Assembly (NCBI GenBank): GCA_020226215.1
Contig: CM035228.1
Coordinates: forward strand, 3,127,020-3,191,019
Reading direction: 5' to 3'
Origin: Sindora glabra
Lineage: Eukaryota; Streptophyta; Magnoliopsida; Fabales; Fabaceae
Length of the DNA stretch: 64,000 nt
Part shown: in pieces, positions 59,171 to 64,000 of the stretch
How positions within the stretch are numbered: position 1 is the first letter of the stretch
How the letters are laid out: each line of letters opens with the position of its first letter
Program-made: the position numbers and the translations under genes
The notes under the pieces: generated by a model
The model's database searches: none
What the model was told of the DNA's origin: nothing
The model's input: only the letters and a program-made list of their open reading frames with translations

Positions 59171-61850
59171 TCTAAATCTCTTCTATACTTACACACTTAC
59201 TTATATCAATACATAAATTTGTATTTCATGGTTCTAATAGATTTTCTCTATCAATATTTCACCAAATTTATATTCTCATTTTTTTTAGTTTTATTAACTT
59301 TATTTTATTTTCTATTTCACATGTAAAATTTCTAATGCAACTGAATTTACTAGTTATCTTTGTTATTCTTTTTTATGAAATAATTTTTAATTTATTAATA
59401 ATTAAAAAAGGTATAACAATAAAATTGTGATCCATTCAATGCGCATAAGCCTGTAATACAAAATGGATCTAAATCAAACGACAACCACATATTAAACCAA
59501 ATCTTGAGATTAAAAGTAAAACCATAATAACACAAAAGTAAGGGTAGATGCAAATAATAAAGACAAATCACTTATGATGAGAGAAAAGGAGAGAAAAATA
59601 ATGTAAAATAATTTGCTTTTAATATAGAATGGACAGAGTTTGGATTGAAAAGTTGAACCCAAAGATTGTGTAGATAAAATTTTAGACATTATTTTATAAA
59701 ATAAGTTGAGTTTGAGATTACGTATATAAAATTGAGTCAGATTGGATTCAATAATATTTTATATTTATATGTTAAATATTTTACTTTATTATATATATAT
59801 ATATATATTTAATATATAATATGTATAAGCGTGAAATCGAGCCTAGTTGTTACTTTATTGAAATTGACTTAACCAAAAATTGTAAAAACTTGAGTTTGAA
59901 TTATAATAAAAAAATTAGTTTCTATTCAAATGTTACAATTCAATTAGCCTAATAATGATAAAATAATCTTATCAAACTATAAAATATAAACAAGCTTTAT
60001 GCTCAATTTAAGTTCAATTAGTTAGAAATTAATCATTTTAATATAAACTATAATGTTTCAATAAATATTAAAATTTAGAACATAATTTAATTAAAAATTA
60101 AAATAAAATCCTATTAGTACTTACAAACTATTTGATAATAAAGTCATAATACTATTAATATTAATATTTAATAAGAAGAGAGAGTAAATATTTAATTTTT
60201 TTAATATATATTTAAATGAATATATATATATATACGTGTGTGTGTGTAAACAAGTTGTTTGCAAGGCAAATGAATTAAGTAAGAATAAATTATGCTCAAC
60301 TTATATTACTAAACAAGTTAAATTTTCTGTTTGAATTTATCAAGAATGAGTCATGAGTTAAGCTAAGTTAAATCATTTTTGAGTCAAGCAGAGTCAAGCA
60401 ATTAAATTACTTGACTCAAGTGACTCACTTTTAATTATGTGACACAAATCTTAATAATAAAAAAATAATATATGTACGTGATTATTTCTTCAATAGTATT
60501 TTTTATTATATATATTAATTAACTATAATATATACATAAATATAAATATATAAAATATATTTATCTAATTTAAATATAATATATATTAAAAATTTTAAAT
60601 GACCTAGGCTTGAATATCCCAATTTTAAAAAGGACTAGTCTTGGATATAAATATAAAAAATATTCGCGCTGGACTAGATTTAAACTAAATAAAAATATTT
60701 TAATATTTATATAAACTCGAATTCGATCCCAGCCAGCCTGACTTTTCCTCACTCCTATCTATGTTTTATCTACCTCCAGTGAAGCCCGTGCATCTTCCTT
60801 GGCCCCTGCATACTTTGCAAAAATAAAAGCTGAATACTAAAAGTTAAGACGATAAGAAATTTTGAATTAATTGAATCGGTGGAACGAAAAATGATTTTCT
60901 TGGGGTGTAATTGTTATAATTATTTTTTTTTCTCGTAACAGCTGTGACAAGTAATCTAATATACATAAATAAAGTTTTGAATTAAGAGTCAGATTCAGAA
61001 CATTAAGGACAAAAAGCAACATTAGGTGTTGCGCAAGTTTATTGTTATCAGTGAATTTCATATTTTAATAAGTTCAATTTTTAGTAGGTTAATTTTATTA
61101 TGTATTGAATAAAATTTAATATATAAATGAATTAACTTTATTAATAAATTATAATTTATTAAATTAAATATTATTTTATTTTTAAAAACTAAATATAAAT
61201 CTTGGCTTTCAGCCTTTCACTCGTCATCGTTTCTCACAAAACTAAATTGAGTACGGTTTAACCCAACGCGTAAAAGAAGTCACACTCCATAATAACAAGA
61301 TCCAAGCACCTGATACCGAAAAGCGGAAATTGACTGAAATGTTTTGCTTTGTTTCTTTATTTTATTTTATTTTTTTGTGATAATGGGGTGAAATAGTTTT
61401 AGGAGGAGGATAAAATTAGGGAGAACGGACACCGGACAAAATAGCATGTTTATTTATTACTAGAACCAAGCTCCTATAACTATCTAGCTTGATTTTATGT
61501 TAACAACAAATCTGGTTCACCCATAAGAATGAACCAAAAATATACATCTCAATAAATAATGTGCTGTAATTTTTTGGAACTTATATGTCTGACTTTGACT
61601 CTTGATTGCAAAAATTAAAAGTTGTGACTCTTAAATGTAACCATTTTAAAATTAAAGATATAATTTATATTAAAAAATAATTTAGCCAAAAAAAAATCAT
61701 CTTCTATGAATAATGTGCAAAAATAATTTAGTTCCTTCGTTTGGTTGTTAACATCTTGTCATATTAACACATTTACTTTTGTTAGAAATTAAAACAAATT
61801 CTAGTAAGAAGTTCAAAGGGTATTTAGTAAATGATTTTTAGTTGATTAAA
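59171..61850. other. AT-rich intergenic DNA with microsatellites
   Basis: (TA)n at about 59791-59809 and (TA)n/(TG)n at about 60221-60247. No genes. Confidence 0.45.
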
Positions 61851-61854
61851 TTTA

Positions 61855-63075
61855 TTTTAGTTGATTGATTTGGCTAATCAATTGTATAATTATTTGGTAA
61901 ACAACTAATTTAATCATTTTATTTATCTTTAATTAGCTAATTTGAAAAAGTTGCGAATCCCATCATTTTTAAACAATTAATGTATTAAATGCTTATAAAA
62001 AAATTAAAATACCATCAAATTATATAATAATAATTCTTTTCATCCATTATTTTATTAAAAGTATTATTTAGAAAAGTTGAATCCACACTCATTAATGTAA
62101 GAATTTATACCTAATCATTATTCTATTATATATTTTTAATTCCATATGTACTAATATGAGAGATTTAAAACGAACTGCAAGTTTATGGGTTTGAGAGGTC
62201 ACAAGTTTCTTATTTGGAACCCATTTTTAACATGGGCTTAAAAAGGCAAGCCCATGTGATTGTGGTTTTTTTTTTATAATTTTTGTAATCTTTGAGCATT
62301 TAAAATTTTTTAATTCAATTAAATCCAATGTATAGTGATATAATATAATTTTTTTAATATTACTTGACCAATCTATTATATGAAATTAAAAAAAATCTAA
62401 TAGATCGATTATGTTTGCAAAAAAATAAATATTTTTTAATTTAACCTAATTTAATATCCTTAAAAGCTTTGTGCCTTTCTCCACATTCAGGTTGAGTTCA
62501 ATGCTTAATCTTTATCTATTTATATTTAGTAATTTAATCATTCTTACTATTAAAAAAAATTACAAGTTACCCACAAGCTTAACTATTTTTGATTGTTTAA
62601 GTTACGAGTTCATGCAAGCTCGAGCCTACATTGGTTTAACCCATTTAACTTAGTTCAAACTATCTTTCATCTCTAACTAATCTAATCTAATATATACCAA
62701 AATAAAGTAGATCTTTGTAAACAATAGATAATCATTAAGCTTTTCATTATTTAAATTTGCATAATAAAAAATAAAATAATTATTATAATATATTCAAGGC
62801 TTTGTTATATAATCATTTAGTGAAAATAAATTTATTTTAGATTAAAAATGAAAATTAATAGGATTAATTTATACATATATATCATATATATACATATACA
62901 TATATATGTGAATAAATTATAAAATATACTCATATTCTTATATATTATTTTATATGTAAATAATTAATAATAAATAAATAATTTTATTAAATATTTTCAT
63001 TTAAAGCTTAAATAATTAATATTATTAATTAATCAAATTAGTTAATATAATTAATTAATTATCAAATAAGGAATT
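61855..63075. mobile_element. Dispersed AT-rich element related to 41325-42065
   Basis: TTTGGTAAACAACTAATTTA near 61890 and ATACTCATATTCTTATATAT with ATTTTATATGTAAATAATTA near 62925-62965 match parts of the insertion in the Helitron Rep gene, in the same order. It is longer here (extra sequence in the middle, including a TATA-rich microsatellite near 62870-62905). Boundaries are approximate. Confidence 0.5.
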
Positions 63076-64000
63076 GGTTGATTTACTTAGTCATAAAGAA
63101 AAGCCACCTTAAGACAAATTAGAGCTAATATCTTAAGGTCAAAAGAGGGTCTATATATTGATGCATCCCATTTGTCATACGCCATTAGCTTTTTAGCCAC
63201 AATCGTATGATACATACTTGTGATACATGCTTATTACTTTTGACAAACGTGCTAACTTTTCTACTAAAATTTACTTAAGGCACTTTTTGGCAAAGATAGT
63301 GGAACTTATAAATTTGCAAATTAAGATCAAATATTATCAAAGTGCTCACATAAATTGAACTGTAAATTTATCTTACACATAAAACTTTTGAGCATAACAG
63401 ATTGAAGGAATAATTGAATAGCAAGAGAGACATTTTATTCGCTTGGTATATATCTCATTTTTATAATTATAAGTGTGTATGGATGATCACAAGTCAACAC
63501 ACTTTAGTCTCTAACTTAATGTCTAAATGCTCTACTAGACCTTTTTGATATGTCATTCCTTTAAAAAGTATTTTGAGTAAAAGTTTTTCTGATAGAAGAT
63601 AACATACTTTTTCTGAACTTTCATAAGTCTTTTTCTCAAAGTTATAGGTGTCCAATTCACCCAAAGACTAACCAATACGAAAATAAAAATATAAAAATTA
63701 TAAATATAGGTTTTTCAAACTCATTTGAATTCTTGAATTATTTTAAAATGACTAAAATACCCTAAAATTTAGAAAAATCAAGAAAAAAAGTAGGTTAACT
63801 AGATTGATCCTAAATTTAAGTTACATGACCATCATAATATGTTAAATTTTTTCATTAAGTCTCATCTTAATCTAAGAATATTTGCCTATCAAATTATCAC
63901 AACTATTAGCTTATTACACATTATATGTTTGAAGAATTGTATCCGAAGAATTGAGATTGAGAAGAATCACTCATTATGGATGAGAGTATGTAAGAGAAAT
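63076..64000. other. Terminal intergenic DNA
   Basis: Slightly less AT-rich. No gene recognised before the window ends. Confidence 0.4.

Overview
This window is AT-rich nuclear DNA from a flowering plant, most likely a eudicot. It has intron-split genes with GT-AG borders and plant-type proteins: ribosomal protein L22, a TOPP-type PP1 phosphatase, the dormancy/auxin-repressed protein DRM1 and an MCTS1/MCT-1 homologue. It also carries a MIR164 hairpin and plant transposons (MULE with a plant mobile domain gene, Helitron with RPA-like genes, MITEs). I cannot name the species. There is no operon structure, CRISPR array or prokaryotic feature, and the host genes are independent transcription units.

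Layout. At 1-912 is the 3' part of an RPL22 gene (two coding exons). At about 1.95-2.45 kb is an intronless 3-ketoacyl-CoA synthase relic. At 6.2-6.3 kb, on the minus strand, is a convincing MIR164 precursor with mature and star arms and a TATA box upstream. At 8.95-11.5 kb is a two-exon gene for an unrecognised coiled-coil protein. It runs into a broken uL18-family (ribosomal L18-like) sequence at 12.4-12.76 kb.

At 13.91-24.65 kb is one large Mutator-like element (MULE). It has diverged inverted ends, a 9/10-matching target duplication, its own promoter-like start, a decayed MuDR-type transposase and a decayed plant mobile domain gene. Just beyond it lie DRM1 (25.41-27.26 kb, plus), whose second intron holds an apparently perfect 258-bp tandem duplication, and, convergently, a complete TOPP8-like PP1 gene (28.77-30.57 kb, minus). 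A MITE sits at 31.2-31.5 kb. AT-rich DNA then leads to a complete eight-exon MCTS1 gene (35.55-37.96 kb, plus).

From 38.3 kb rightwards the window is mostly transposon debris. A Helitron 3' end lies at 38.305 kb, only about 150 bp past the end of a decayed Rep-helicase on the minus strand (38.46-44.96 kb). That gene is interrupted by a younger insertion with local tandem duplications. Further right are two decayed RPA-like (OB-fold/zinc-ribbon) genes on the same strand (49.0-50.2 and 53.5-55.4 kb) and a Tourist-like TTA-flanked element (47.41-48.18 kb). No intact host gene was found from 38 to 64 kb.

All coding calls rest on reading translations and recalling family sequences. No database search was run. 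Exon borders were chosen by GT-AG rules, frame continuity and agreement with family length.
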